Positions 41,755 to 50,520 of a stretch of DNA of 64,000 nucleotides are shown here, piece by piece. The notes under the pieces were generated by a model that saw only the letters and a list, made by a program, of their open reading frames with translations, was not told the origin of the DNA and did not search any database. The position numbers and the translations under genes are program-made. The stretch is from Pseudomonadota bacterium (GTDB lineage: Bacteria; Pseudomonadota; Gammaproteobacteria; Xanthomonadales; Ahniellaceae), in assembly GCA_022843465.1 (NCBI GenBank), contig JALHNO010000002.1:248001-312000 (forward strand). The letters run 5' to 3'. The stretch's first letter is position 1; each line of letters begins with the position of its first letter.

Positions 41755-43632
41755 GTGGTCCCGAATTTCTTGCGTGATTTCGTCGCCGCCGCGTGCGGCC
41801 GTCTGCTCTTGTTGATGCTGCTCACTGGCGCGGCGGTGACGGTGGTGGCGGTGGATTTCACGCCGCATGGAACCCAGCCCGGGCTGTTCTACGCGCTGGA
41901 CGAGCCGCAGGCCTGCCTGGGCTGCCATGGCAACAAGACGCTGCCGGACACCCGCTTCCTTCCGCATTCGACCTGGTCCGGGTCGATGATGTCGAATGCC
42001 ACGCGCGACCCGATCTTCTGGGCGGCACTGGATGTCGCCAATCGCGATGTGCCGGGCGTCGGCGACTGGTGCCTGCGTTGCCATACGCCCATGGGTTGGC
42101 TGGGAGGTCGTGTCAGCAAGACCGGAGCCGCGCCTCCGGGCAACGTGGTCGACGGCACCAATGGCTGTCTGCTGCAGGGCAGCTTCACCGACAACGATGC
42201 GCCCAATGACGATTATGCGGGCGTAACCTGCCATCACTGCCATCGCATGAAACCGCTGGGACCGAACGCTGAAACCGCGCCGCACGGCAGCGGAAATTAC
42301 TGGCTCGATGACGCCGCCAGCTGCGGTTTCGGTCCCTGCCGGTTTGGACCCTACAATTACCCGCAGAACAGTCCGCTGGAACCGCCGCATGGCTGGAAGT
42401 ATTCCGCGTTCACGGTCTCTGGCGATCACTGCGGCACCTGTCACGATGTGTCGTCGCCGATCACTGATGCCGGTGAGGCGCTGCGCACCCTCATCGTTCC
42501 CAATGCCACACTGGCAGGGCGCGATACCGACCTGCCATTCCCCGCCGAGCGCACGTACTCGGAGTGGCGTCAGAGCGAGTACGGCAACGAACTGCTGGTT
42601 GACTCGTTTGAGGCCGAGGGCGTCAAGTCGCCACGCAGCGTGCAGATCACCAGTTGTCAGAACTGCCATATGCGCAACAGCAGCGATCCTGCCGCGCGCG
42701 CCTGCATCGGCAACGAGCCCGGTACCCGTACCGGCAATCTGCCCGTGCACGAGTTTGTCGGCGGCGGTGCCTGGCCGCTGCGTCTGATCAACGGACTCTA
42801 CGGTGCCGTGCTCGGGCCAGAGCGGATGGCCGCGATGGCGCAGACCATCGCCTGGTCGGAAGAATTGCTGTCGATGCGCAGTGCGCAGATGGAGGTATCC
42901 CTGGCACCCTGGACGCTTGGCTCCGGAGATCTGCAGGCCAGTGTGCGGATCACCAATCTTGCCGGCCACAAACTGCCTACGGGCTATTCGGAAGGGCGCC
43001 GGATGTGGATTCTGCTGGAGGCCAATGATGCCAATGGTGCGCCGGTTTTCAGCAGCGGTGACTGGGACGACGGCACCGGCGATCTCGCCAGCGATCCGCA
43101 GCTGAAGGTTTACGAAACGGTGCAGGGCAGTTGGGACGCCAGCACCGGGACCTGCCGCACGACCGACGCCATGGGGCGCAAGGAATTCCATTTTGTGCTG
43201 AACAACTGTGTGGCCAAGGACAATCGGATTCCGCCGCTCGGATTCACGCCGAGGCATGGCGCCGACCCCGAGGGTCTCGAGATGCGGCCGGTTGCCTACA
43301 GCTACGCCGAGACCAGTCCCGGTTCCGGTCGCCTGGTCAATTTTGATGTCACCACCTATGCCATCCCGGTTCCGCCGGGCACGCCGCTGCCGGTGACCGT
43401 GCGTGCGACCTTGCAGTATCAGACTTCAAGCAAGGAATACATCACATTCCTGCGCAATCAGGCGCAGGAAAATGCCCAGCAGACCGAGAACCAGATGTGC
43501 AATCGCAGCTGGGTCGAAGGTCCCGCCGACAAGAGTCGCGGACAATTTCTCTATGACCTCTGGAGTGATCCCGCTTACGGGCGCTCGCCACCGTTGACGG
43601 TAGCGATCGATTCGGCAAGCACCGGCCCATGA
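41755..43632 (+). CDS. Exported pentahaem c-type cytochrome
   Basis: About 625 residues. The hydrophobic N-terminus (LLLLMLLTGAAVTVVA) is a signal peptide or anchor. Five CxxCH haem motifs: CLGCH (Cys54), CLRCH (106), CHHCH (159), CGTCH (226), CQNCH (301). The C-terminal half contains LAGHKLPTGYSEGRRMW, a segment found in multihaem cytochromes of the periplasm. GTG 41755 is chosen for a normal signal peptide; the frame is open upstream to 41659. Its stop overlaps the next gene by 4 bases. Likely an electron-transfer partner for the two following proteins; donor and acceptor are unknown. Confidence 0.8.
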   Translation: MVPNFLRDFVAAACGRLLLLMLLTGAAVTVVAVDFTPHGTQPGLFYALDEPQACLGCHGNKTLPDTRFLPHSTWSGSMMSNATRDPIFWAALDVANRDVPGVGDWCLRCHTPMGWLGGRVSKTGAAPPGNVVDGTNGCLLQGSFTDNDAPNDDYAGVTCHHCHRMKPLGPNAETAPHGSGNYWLDDAASCGFGPCRFGPYNYPQNSPLEPPHGWKYSAFTVSGDHCGTCHDVSSPITDAGEALRTLIVPNATLAGRDTDLPFPAERTYSEWRQSEYGNELLVDSFEAEGVKSPRSVQITSCQNCHMRNSSDPAARACIGNEPGTRTGNLPVHEFVGGGAWPLRLINGLYGAVLGPERMAAMAQTIAWSEELLSMRSAQMEVSLAPWTLGSGDLQASVRITNLAGHKLPTGYSEGRRMWILLEANDANGAPVFSSGDWDDGTGDLASDPQLKVYETVQGSWDASTGTCRTTDAMGRKEFHFVLNNCVAKDNRIPPLGFTPRHGADPEGLEMRPVAYSYAETSPGSGRLVNFDVTTYAIPVPPGTPLPVTVRATLQYQTSSKEYITFLRNQAQENAQQTENQMCNRSWVEGPADKSRGQFLYDLWSDPAYGRSPPLTVAIDSASTGP

Positions 43633-44252
43633 GAGCACGCGCATCCTGGCTGGACATCCGATGGTTCGCGGCCGTCCTCGGCAGCTGCGGGCTGTTTGCC
43701 TGTGCCCAACAGCCCGTGCGTCATGGCGCTCAGCCGGGTGTGCTCGCGGTGATCGACGATATTGCCGATGCCGAGGGCAACCGGATCCTGATCATTCGCG
43801 ATTACGTCGATGAGCTGAAAATCGATGGCCGGGATGTGCGCCAGCGTTTCCAGTACGTCTGGAACTATACCCGCGGCATCGCGCAGATGCGGGTACTGGA
43901 TGTCGATGGCGGTTTGCTGCGCACGCTGGACCAGCCGCGGCTGACCTTGAATGTCACCGAAGCGGAGCGCGAATACGCCTTCGATCGGGTGCGCGCGGAT
44001 CCGCGTTGGACCGCAATGCATCGTGTGGATTCGATGTTCTACGGCGGCTTCAGTTTTCGGCCACCACAGCATGCGGTCTGCAGCGAGCGTGCCCGCTGCA
44101 TCCACGTTTTCGCCTCCGACAGCGGCGGCCGCAATACCACCCTGCATGTGATCTACGACCTGATGTCTGACTATTCCGAACTTGCAGCGGAGCGTGCTGA
44201 TTCTGTTGCCCTCGACCCGCCTCATCCATCCCTGGAGTCCTCGCCGCGATGA
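43629..44252 (+). CDS. Predicted lipoprotein of unknown function
   Basis: 207 residues. Lipobox LFAC with modifiable Cys25 after a short hydrophobic stretch (WFAAVLGSCG). No known domain recognised; the mature part is rich in charged residues, contains a Cys pair near the end (CSERARC) and a YYF-like aromatic region (MFYGGFSF). Coupled by 4-base overlaps to the cytochrome gene upstream and the oxidase-like gene downstream, so it probably works with both in the envelope. Confidence 0.6.
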   Translation: MRARASWLDIRWFAAVLGSCGLFACAQQPVRHGAQPGVLAVIDDIADAEGNRILIIRDYVDELKIDGRDVRQRFQYVWNYTRGIAQMRVLDVDGGLLRTLDQPRLTLNVTEAEREYAFDRVRADPRWTAMHRVDSMFYGGFSFRPPQHAVCSERARCIHVFASDSGGRNTTLHVIYDLMSDYSELAAERADSVALDPPHPSLESSPR

Positions 44253-45403
44253 AGATAGCGAACTGCTCGAAACTGCTGTGTTTGCTGGTGCTCCTCGGGA
44301 CCACTCCGGCCTACGCCGCCTCACCGACCTGCACCCTGCCCGAGCGCCTGCTGTCCTGGCCGGCCGAGAATCCGATCTGGGAGCTCTGCTACCTCTCGGC
44401 CGATGACAGTGTCGGTCCGCGTGGTTCCGGGCTTGAGCTGCGCAATGTCCATCTCAACGGAAGGCTTGCCATCAAGAAGGCGCATTCGCCAATGCTGTTC
44501 GCCGAATACACCACCAGTACCTGTTATCGCGACTGGATGGATGACGCCAATGGTTTTCTGGCGATGCCCCAAGTACGCAACCAGCTCGGGCAATCGACAA
44601 CGTTCAATGCGACCACCAGCTGCGATCGGTCGAATGATCCGGTGCAGCCCTATTTCCAGTGCCCATTCCAGTTGCCGGGTCGGGTTGCGGCCGACTGCTT
44701 CACCGGTGTGGCGGTGGAAGACCGAGGTGATCACGTGGTGCTGACCACGCAGTACGCGGCCTCCTGGTACTACTACAGCTCGCGGTTCTACTTCTATGCC
44801 GATGGCTCGTTCGAGCCGGAGTTCGGTTTTGGCAACCGCGATGGGACCAATAATTCGATCACCCACTGGCACCACAATTACTGGCGTCTGGATTTCGACA
44901 TCGACGATGCCGGCAACGATGTGGTGGCGCAGAATGGCGTGGTCCAGGCCACCGAGTTTCAGACCTTGCGCTGCAATCCCAGCACGGCCACGCCCTGCGC
45001 GATCGAGCGCGTCTGGTCGGTGACCGACACCGTCAGTGGCCGCGGGTTTCAATTGCTGCCGGCCGCCGAGGACTACGTGTCGCCGACCAACCAGTCCGGT
45101 CGCAACTTCCACCTGACCGATGTGATGGCAACCACCCATATCGCCAACGAATACAGCGATACGCCGAGCACGGTGACCTTGAGCGACTGCGGCATGGATG
45201 AGGAGAACCTCGTCAATGGCGGCGATCTCGATGGGCCGACGGGCAGTGGCACCGATGTCGTGTTGTATTACCGCGTCGGCGTGCGTGATCGCAATGCCAG
45301 TCCGGGGCCGCAGGACTCGATGATCTGCAAGCGGGCCGGACCGGTGTTCACGCCGATCGGCAACTGGGGCGCACCGCCGCTGTTCGAGAATGGCTTCGAG
45401 TAA
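44249..45403 (+). CDS. Exported copper amine oxidase-like protein with altered active site
   Basis: 384 residues with a signal peptide (about 1-23, CLLVLLGTTPAYA). The body aligns by eye with the catalytic domain of copper amine oxidases: GLELRNVHLNGRL; then W173-YYY followed by FYADG, matching the N-Y-D-Y ... LYLDG cofactor region; then H206-W-H208 followed by RLDFDID, matching the HxH copper ligands; then DVVLYYRVGV near the C-terminus. The cofactor-motif Asn and Asp are Trp and Tyr, and the third copper ligand His is Asp347. The amine-oxidase N-terminal domains are absent. Ends PLFENGFE. Activity is uncertain. Confidence 0.6.
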   Translation: MKIANCSKLLCLLVLLGTTPAYAASPTCTLPERLLSWPAENPIWELCYLSADDSVGPRGSGLELRNVHLNGRLAIKKAHSPMLFAEYTTSTCYRDWMDDANGFLAMPQVRNQLGQSTTFNATTSCDRSNDPVQPYFQCPFQLPGRVAADCFTGVAVEDRGDHVVLTTQYAASWYYYSSRFYFYADGSFEPEFGFGNRDGTNNSITHWHHNYWRLDFDIDDAGNDVVAQNGVVQATEFQTLRCNPSTATPCAIERVWSVTDTVSGRGFQLLPAAEDYVSPTNQSGRNFHLTDVMATTHIANEYSDTPSTVTLSDCGMDEENLVNGGDLDGPTGSGTDVVLYYRVGVRDRNASPGPQDSMICKRAGPVFTPIGNWGAPPLFENGFE

Positions 45404-45525
45404 ATGGTCTGCGGTAGCCGGCGTCAGTCAACTCGGCATGGCGCGCTCGGACAGGCTTGCGGGATGCCTCCCGGTTCGACGGCTGGTCTGAACCAGATTG
45501 AAGCCGACATCCGGACCCGGTCGGA

Positions 45526-45744
45526 CTATTTCATCCGGTAGCTGATCCGGCCCTTGGTCAGGTCGTAGGGCGTCATCTCGACCTTGACCTTGTCGCCGGT
45601 GAGGATGCGGATGTAGTTCTTGCGCATGCGTCCGGAAATGTGTGCGGTGACCACATGGCCATTTTCCAACTGCACGCGGAATACCGTATTCGGGAGGGTT
45701 TCCAGAACGGTACCTTCCATTTCAATCTGATCGTCTTTTGACAT
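45526..45744 (-). CDS. infA: Translation initiation factor IF-1
   Basis: 72-residue OB-fold factor: [20 protein letters not shown] and [14 protein letters not shown] are diagnostic. Lies downstream of aat on the same strand with about 300 bases (45745-46043) between; that gap holds an open continuation of the frame but no credible gene. Close to clpA in many gammaproteobacteria; here the 41755-45403 operon lies between. Confidence 0.97.
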   Translation of the reverse strand: MSKDDQIEMEGTVLETLPNTVFRVQLENGHVVTAHISGRMRKNYIRILTGDKVKVEMTPYDLTKGRISYRMK

Positions 45745-46043
45745 TCGATGCTTCTGTTGGGATTCGACGGGGTCCGGATGGACCAGCGAGGCGCGCGATT
45801 CTGCCACGGTAAGGCTGAGCGTGAAAGTCAGGCCGCGGTTTCGACGGGAGCTGGTCGAGGCCGGGCGGGGCGCTGGCGGCCTGGATGAACGTCCGCGTCC
45901 GAACAGTGTAGCGGGTTCCGCGATCCGACACCGGACATCGCCAGGACACCGGGCACCGGTTGCCAGAACACGGCACCAGGGCGCGCAGGGCCTGGCGCGC
46001 GGGGCGCAGGCACTACAAGCGCGGCGGGCCGGCCGCGGGGCAA

Positions 46044-46805
46044 TCAGCCACCCCGAATCACTCTGCCGCCTGTCTGCAAGGTACCGAGTTGAGCGGCATT
46101 CCGCCATTGCCAGTCATCGGCCCAGTTGCCGGGCTTGCCGGGCCGTGGACAGTGTCGTTCCAGCTGGGCGACGAAGTCGCGACGGCGGATATTGACCGCG
46201 CCCAGTTGGATCAGATGCGGATTGCGCACCTGGCCATCGATCAGCACGAAGCCCCAGTCGGCCAGTTGTCGGGCCAGCAGGTGCAGCACGATCTTGGAGG
46301 CGTTGCTGCGCCGACTGAACATGGATTCGCCAAAGAAAACCTGACCCATGGCGACGCCGTAGAGTCCGCCGACGAGTTCGTCTTCGTCGTAGAGCGCGAA
46401 GCAGTGCGCGTGCCCGGCGCGGTGCAGTTCGCAGTAGGCCAGCTGCATCTCGTTGCTGATCCAGGTGCCGGGGCTGCCGGCGCGGGGCGCGGCACAAGCC
46501 TCGATGACGGCTGCAAAATCCTCGTCGGCGCGCAGCCGCCAGCGCGACTGCCGGGCGAATCGACGCAGGCTGCGGCTCGGCCAGAAGTGCTGCAGATCGA
46601 ACACGCAGCGCGGATCGGGCGACCACCAGAGTATCGGTTCGCCGGCGCTGTACCAGGGGAAGATCCCATGCCGATACGCCTGCAACAACCGGCCCACGCT
46701 CAGGTCGGCACCCGCGCAGAGCAGGCCGTCCGGCTCCTGCAGTGCCAGCTCCACAGCCGGGAATGCGGCTGCACTGCCTGGCCTCAGCATCGGTATGCGC
46801 ATCAT
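46044..46805 (-). CDS. aat: Leucyl/phenylalanyl-tRNA-protein transferase
   Basis: Adds Leu/Phe to N-terminal Lys/Arg, creating N-degrons read by ClpS. The segments [20 protein letters not shown] and [14 protein letters not shown] are family hallmarks. About 253 residues from ATG 46805 (a second ATG follows at once). Sits 32 bases after the kynU stop, so possibly co-transcribed with it. The ribosome site is weak. Confidence 0.93.
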   Translation of the reverse strand: MMRIPMLRPGSAAAFPAVELALQEPDGLLCAGADLSVGRLLQAYRHGIFPWYSAGEPILWWSPDPRCVFDLQHFWPSRSLRRFARQSRWRLRADEDFAAVIEACAAPRAGSPGTWISNEMQLAYCELHRAGHAHCFALYDEDELVGGLYGVAMGQVFFGESMFSRRSNASKIVLHLLARQLADWGFVLIDGQVRNPHLIQLGAVNIRRRDFVAQLERHCPRPGKPGNWADDWQWRNAAQLGTLQTGGRVIRGG

Positions 46806-46837
46806 GCAGTTCGCTCGTGAAGTCGATCGCAGGTCGC

Positions 46838-48115
46838 TCAGCGACCGCCGGCGAAGTCCTTCAGACAGTTGCACAGGCGCAGACAGTCACTGTAGCGATT
46901 GTAGAGCGGCGTCGGTGCGACCCGGATGACGTCGGGTTCGCGCCAGTCGCAGACGATTCCGTGGCGGGCGAGATGATCGAACAGCGCCTTGCCGGTTTCC
47001 CGGCTGCCCTTGACGCGCAGGGACAGCTGCGCGCCCCGCCGTTCCGGCTGATCCGGTGTGCGGATCTCGATCAATTGTGGAACTTCGCGCCGGAGCAGAT
47101 CGGCCAGGTATCCAGTCAGGCTGATCGACTTCTGCCGCAGCCGCGCCAGTCCGGCGCGATGGAAGACAGCGAGCGACACCCGCAGGGGCGCCATCGCGAA
47201 GATCGAAGGGTTGGAAAGTTGCCAGCCTTCGGCACCTGGTGTGGCAACGAACTCGGGTCGCATCTGGAACCGCGTCGACTGGTTGTGACCCCACCAGCCG
47301 GCAAACCGAGGCAGCTCGGCACTCGCATGGCGCTCATGCACGAAGCAGCCGGCAATCGCGCCCGGCCCCGAATTCAGATACTTGTAACTGCACCAGACGG
47401 CGAAATCGGCATCGGCATCGTGCAGATTGACCTCGACATTGCCGATCGCGTGCGCCAGATCGAATCCTGCACGCGCGCCCACCGCATGGGCGAGGCCGGC
47501 CACCAACCGAAGATCGAAGGCCTGGCCACTGAGGTACTGGACGCCGGGCCACAGCACCAGCGCCAGTCGCTCGGCATTGGAAGTGATCGCCTCAGCGATC
47601 GCGGCATCGGAAATCGTGCCATCACTCTGGTCGGCATCCACTTCGATCAGGCATTGCGCCGGGTCAAATCCATGGAAACGGATCTGCGATTCCACAGCGT
47701 GACGGTCAGAGGGGAACGCATTGCGTTCGATCAGGATCGCGGCTCGCTGCGCGGTCGGCCGATAGAAGCTGACCAGCATCAGATGCAGATTGGTGGTCAG
47801 CGTATTCATCGCGACCACCTCGCTCGGCAAGGCGCCCGCCAGTTCGGCAAGATGATCGCGCACGAAGCTGTGATAGGGCATCCACGGATGGCGACCGCGA
47901 AAATGCCCCTCGACCCCGAGATCGCGCCAATCATCGAGTTCGGCGATCAGTGCCGAGCGCACTTCCTGTGGCTGCAGACCGAGAGAGTTTCCGCAGAAAT
48001 AGGCCTGTTCATCGCCATCATGGTGGCGTGGAATCAGAAAGCCATCGCGGAATCCGGCCAGTGGATCGCTGGCGTCCAGATGTTGCGCGTAGGGTTCGGT
48101 GGCGAGTTCGTGCAT
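46838..48115 (-). CDS. kynU: Kynureninase
   Basis: PLP enzyme cleaving kynurenine/3-hydroxykynurenine to (hydroxy)anthranilate and alanine. About 425 residues; FCGNSLGLQP, FDLAHAIGNV, and the PLP Lys in CSYKYLNSGPG are the signature segments, with GWWGHNQSTRF. In xanthomonads this enzyme serves the kynurenine route to NAD; no other gene of that route is in the window. Start 48115 (MHELATEPYAQ) chosen at the homologous N-terminus; an upstream start at 48175 is possible. Confidence 0.92.
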   Translation of the reverse strand: MHELATEPYAQHLDASDPLAGFRDGFLIPRHHDGDEQAYFCGNSLGLQPQEVRSALIAELDDWRDLGVEGHFRGRHPWMPYHSFVRDHLAELAGALPSEVVAMNTLTTNLHLMLVSFYRPTAQRAAILIERNAFPSDRHAVESQIRFHGFDPAQCLIEVDADQSDGTISDAAIAEAITSNAERLALVLWPGVQYLSGQAFDLRLVAGLAHAVGARAGFDLAHAIGNVEVNLHDADADFAVWCSYKYLNSGPGAIAGCFVHERHASAELPRFAGWWGHNQSTRFQMRPEFVATPGAEGWQLSNPSIFAMAPLRVSLAVFHRAGLARLRQKSISLTGYLADLLRREVPQLIEIRTPDQPERRGAQLSLRVKGSRETGKALFDHLARHGIVCDWREPDVIRVAPTPLYNRYSDCLRLCNCLKDFAGGR

Positions 48116-48322
48116 GGTGCAGACCGGTCGGTGCAAGAACCGCAGTCTGATAAAGCCGGGCAGGCCGGTCAACACGATCTGTGCCCGCGCGCGACGATGT
48201 GCAGGTCATCGGGAGACGGCGACGCGCTCGCGGCTTCCAGTTCGACCCTGGATGGCGCGGGTGCTCCCATTGCTGCGCATTGAGCGCGGTCGCGCTGCTT
48301 CGGGCGAACTGCGCAAAGAGGA

Positions 48323-48377
48323 AGCCCGCCAACCGACCGGAGGGGAGGGATCTACCGGTGTGTTCGGAAGGCGGGCT
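48323..48377 (-). terminator. Weak candidate terminator of the phasin gene
   Basis: AGCCCGCC / GGCGGGCT arms (8 bp) with a ~39-base loop, followed on the minus strand by TCCTCTTTG. The large loop and poor T-run make it doubtful. The surrounding 48116-48419 gap shows no gene. Confidence 0.25.
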
Positions 48378-48419
48378 AAGGGTACCGGGCTTGTGGTCCC
48401 GGATGGATCATCAAACCAT

Positions 48420-49013
48420 TCAGGCGCTGGCGGCAGCCTTGGTCTTGCGTGGCGTGGCCTTGGCCTTGCGGGCGGCGGGGCGTGCTGCACGCTTGCCGGC
48501 CTTGCTGCTGTTCTTGCCGGCACCGGTCATCGTGCCGACGACGGCATTGATGCTGTCGCGTGCGGCCTTGCTGACGGTGTTCTTCAGGCTGGGCTCGCTC
48601 TTGGCGTTGAGCTTGCGCACGGCGCGGTTGAGCTCTTCGACGCGATCGATCAGCGCTTCCATTTCCTCACGGCCAGGCACGCCAAGCTTGGACAGTGCCT
48701 TGGAAACACGTGCCTCGAAAACGGTCTCCAGCTTGTCCCAGGTGTCCGCTGCACGCTCTTTCACCTGCTCGACCTTGTTCTCGACCACGTCACGCACTTC
48801 ACCGACCTTGCCGGTCGCGAACTTGCGGGTCTTCTGCTCAAGGGAAACGCCTTCCTTGACCAGAGTCTCGAACAACTTGCCACCCTGCGACTGTGCGCGG
48901 GTCAGCGCGTCGATGCCGGCGAGCCATACCTGCTGCGCGGTCTCTACCAGGGCACCGGACTTGGCAGACGCTGATGCGGATGCCGGCTTCGATTTGAACT
49001 TGGGCTTGCTCAT
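48420..49013 (-). CDS. Phasin family (PHA granule-associated) protein
   Basis: 197 residues. A central amphipathic helical region (about 20-135, e.g. VWLAGIDALTRAQSQGGKLFETLVKEG) is the phasin signature seen in PhaF/PhaI-type proteins; the C-terminal ~50 residues are a Lys/Ala/Pro-rich, histone H1-like tail (KAGKRAARPAARKAK) that in PhaF binds DNA. Likely coats polyhydroxyalkanoate granules and helps their partition. No PHA synthase is in the window. A palindrome lies just upstream of its start. Confidence 0.88.
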   Translation of the reverse strand: MSKPKFKSKPASASASAKSGALVETAQQVWLAGIDALTRAQSQGGKLFETLVKEGVSLEQKTRKFATGKVGEVRDVVENKVEQVKERAADTWDKLETVFEARVSKALSKLGVPGREEMEALIDRVEELNRAVRKLNAKSEPSLKNTVSKAARDSINAVVGTMTGAGKNSSKAGKRAARPAARKAKATPRKTKAAASA

Positions 49014-49038
49014 CTACCCTCCATGACGATTGTTTGGT

Positions 49039-49055
49039 TGCTGCAGGTTGCAGCA
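49039..49055. promoter_or_regulatory. Palindrome TGCTGCA-N3-TGCAGCA upstream of the phasin gene
   Basis: Perfect 7-bp arms separated by GGT, 25 bases before the phasin ATG. TGC-rich palindromes (CTGC/GCAG) are targets of PhaR-type regulators of phasin genes elsewhere, so this is a candidate operator; spacing here is not the described one. Confidence 0.4.
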
Positions 49056-49154
49056 GTGGTCAGGACTCTAGGTAGCGCAGCTAGAACAATCACACTACGC
49101 AACGCGAACGATCGCCTGAAAATTCAAGCGATATTCATGCATCGGGGCGTGCGC

Positions 49155-50393
49155 TCAGTGGCGCGTGCTGATCGACTGATCGAGTTCGTCGAGTGCGCGC
49201 CGCAGGCGGGTAGTGGCATCGGTGCGACGATGCGGTCGCATGCCGAGGCTGCTCATCAACTCGCGATTGCGGTCATTGACGACTTCCGGACGCAGCCGCA
49301 GGCCGTGGCGTGCGAACAATGGAGCCAGTTGTTCCGCGCGCGTGCTCAGGTCGCTCAGCGTTGCACGATAGGCGTGCTCGGCGACGCGCACGCGACTCTG
49401 GTAACTGAAGACATTGGTGAAGAACATCTCGACATCATCGGGGCTGGGTTCGAACAGCACCAGATCGGATTTCTCGTACTGGCGCTGATACTTCTCGATG
49501 CCAACCTGCATGCGGGAACGCAACAGGGTGCGGAACGTCTGCGACAGGACCGCTGGCAGGCCGCCCTCCATCAGGCTCTCCGGTACCGCGCGACCATTGC
49601 GCTGGGCCAGACCAGCATCGAAGGGCACCAGTGGATTGACGCCGATCACCAGGTCGCAGCCTTCTTCGAGCGCCACCGAAGCATGCAGGGTGCGGCGCAA
49701 CGCGCCATCGACATACCAGCGGCCATCGATCTCCACCGGTGGATACAGACCGGGCAGGGCGGCACTGGCCTGGACGGCGCGCGAGATCGGAACGTGATCG
49801 AACGCTTCGGCGCCGAAGCGCACGGTCTGCCCGGTATCGAGATCGACGCTGACAACAAACAACTTGCGCCGCAATTCGCGGAAATCGTTGGTTCGGCCGT
49901 GGCTCTCGAAGACGCTGCGGAGAAATCCCTCGATCGCCTTGTTGTCGAACAGGCCGGTGGGAATCAGGGTGCCGAGGCGGCCGAAGACATCGCTCCAATC
50001 GGTGTCCAGTGGCTTGGTGACCAGATCACCGACCCATCCGGCAAGGACGCGCGGAACCCGCAGCAGACGGCGCCCATACTCGCCGATGGCTGGTCGCAGA
50101 AAGGTTTCGGGACGGAACTGAGCCTGGTCGGAATCATGGGTGAGAAAGATGCGGCACATCTCGGCCGTGCTCAGGCGATTGGCCAGTCCAGCGGACAGGA
50201 AGGCGCCCGAGCTGACCCCGACGTAGACTTCGAGCTTGGTCAGGTCTAGCCCTTCCAGCGCGTCTTCCATGGCACGCAGGGCACCCAGTTCGTACATGCC
50301 TCCAATCGGGCCTCCGCCGGCCACGGCAAGACCGATGGAGGTTTTATGCTTGCGACGGCGGGTCGGACGGGTAGCGGGTTGAACGATCAGCAT
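49155..50393 (-). CDS. Patatin-like phospholipase
   Basis: About 412 residues. The Ser-Asp dyad of patatins is visible: oxyanion loop AGGGPIGG, nucleophile Ser61 in GVSSG, and Asp in YVDGALRR. Start at 50393 (MLIVQPATRP) chosen; a longer frame upstream lacks homology. Predicted cytoplasmic lipid or acyl-ester hydrolase. Its place between phasin and PHA-system genes suggests a role with granules, for example as a surface esterase, but that is inference from position only. Confidence 0.82.
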   Translation of the reverse strand: MLIVQPATRPTRRRKHKTSIGLAVAGGGPIGGMYELGALRAMEDALEGLDLTKLEVYVGVSSGAFLSAGLANRLSTAEMCRIFLTHDSDQAQFRPETFLRPAIGEYGRRLLRVPRVLAGWVGDLVTKPLDTDWSDVFGRLGTLIPTGLFDNKAIEGFLRSVFESHGRTNDFRELRRKLFVVSVDLDTGQTVRFGAEAFDHVPISRAVQASAALPGLYPPVEIDGRWYVDGALRRTLHASVALEEGCDLVIGVNPLVPFDAGLAQRNGRAVPESLMEGGLPAVLSQTFRTLLRSRMQVGIEKYQRQYEKSDLVLFEPSPDDVEMFFTNVFSYQSRVRVAEHAYRATLSDLSTRAEQLAPLFARHGLRLRPEVVNDRNRELMSSLGMRPHRRTDATTRLRRALDELDQSISTRH

Positions 50394-50520
50394 CAAGGTT
50401 CCAATGTGAAGGCGGCAGGGCCCATCATCCGATTGTAGCGATCCCTCGCAGCCGCTCAAGTTAGACTTTGCGCGAACGCGCCGCCTTCGGGGGCAGGATC
50501 AGGGACATTTGTAAACAAGC

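Noticed and set aside
41611-43257. 548-codon frame antisense to the cytochrome gene
   Set aside because: The plus strand has five CxxCH motifs and a signal peptide; the antisense translation has no domain.
45745-46043. In-frame upstream extension of infA to about 46107
   Set aside because: IF-1 is a 72-residue protein starting MSKDD; the extension is Arg/Pro-rich without homology and runs into aat.
46742-48283. 513-codon frame antisense to kynU
   Set aside because: Kynureninase motifs are on the minus strand; the plus frame is a GC-driven shadow.
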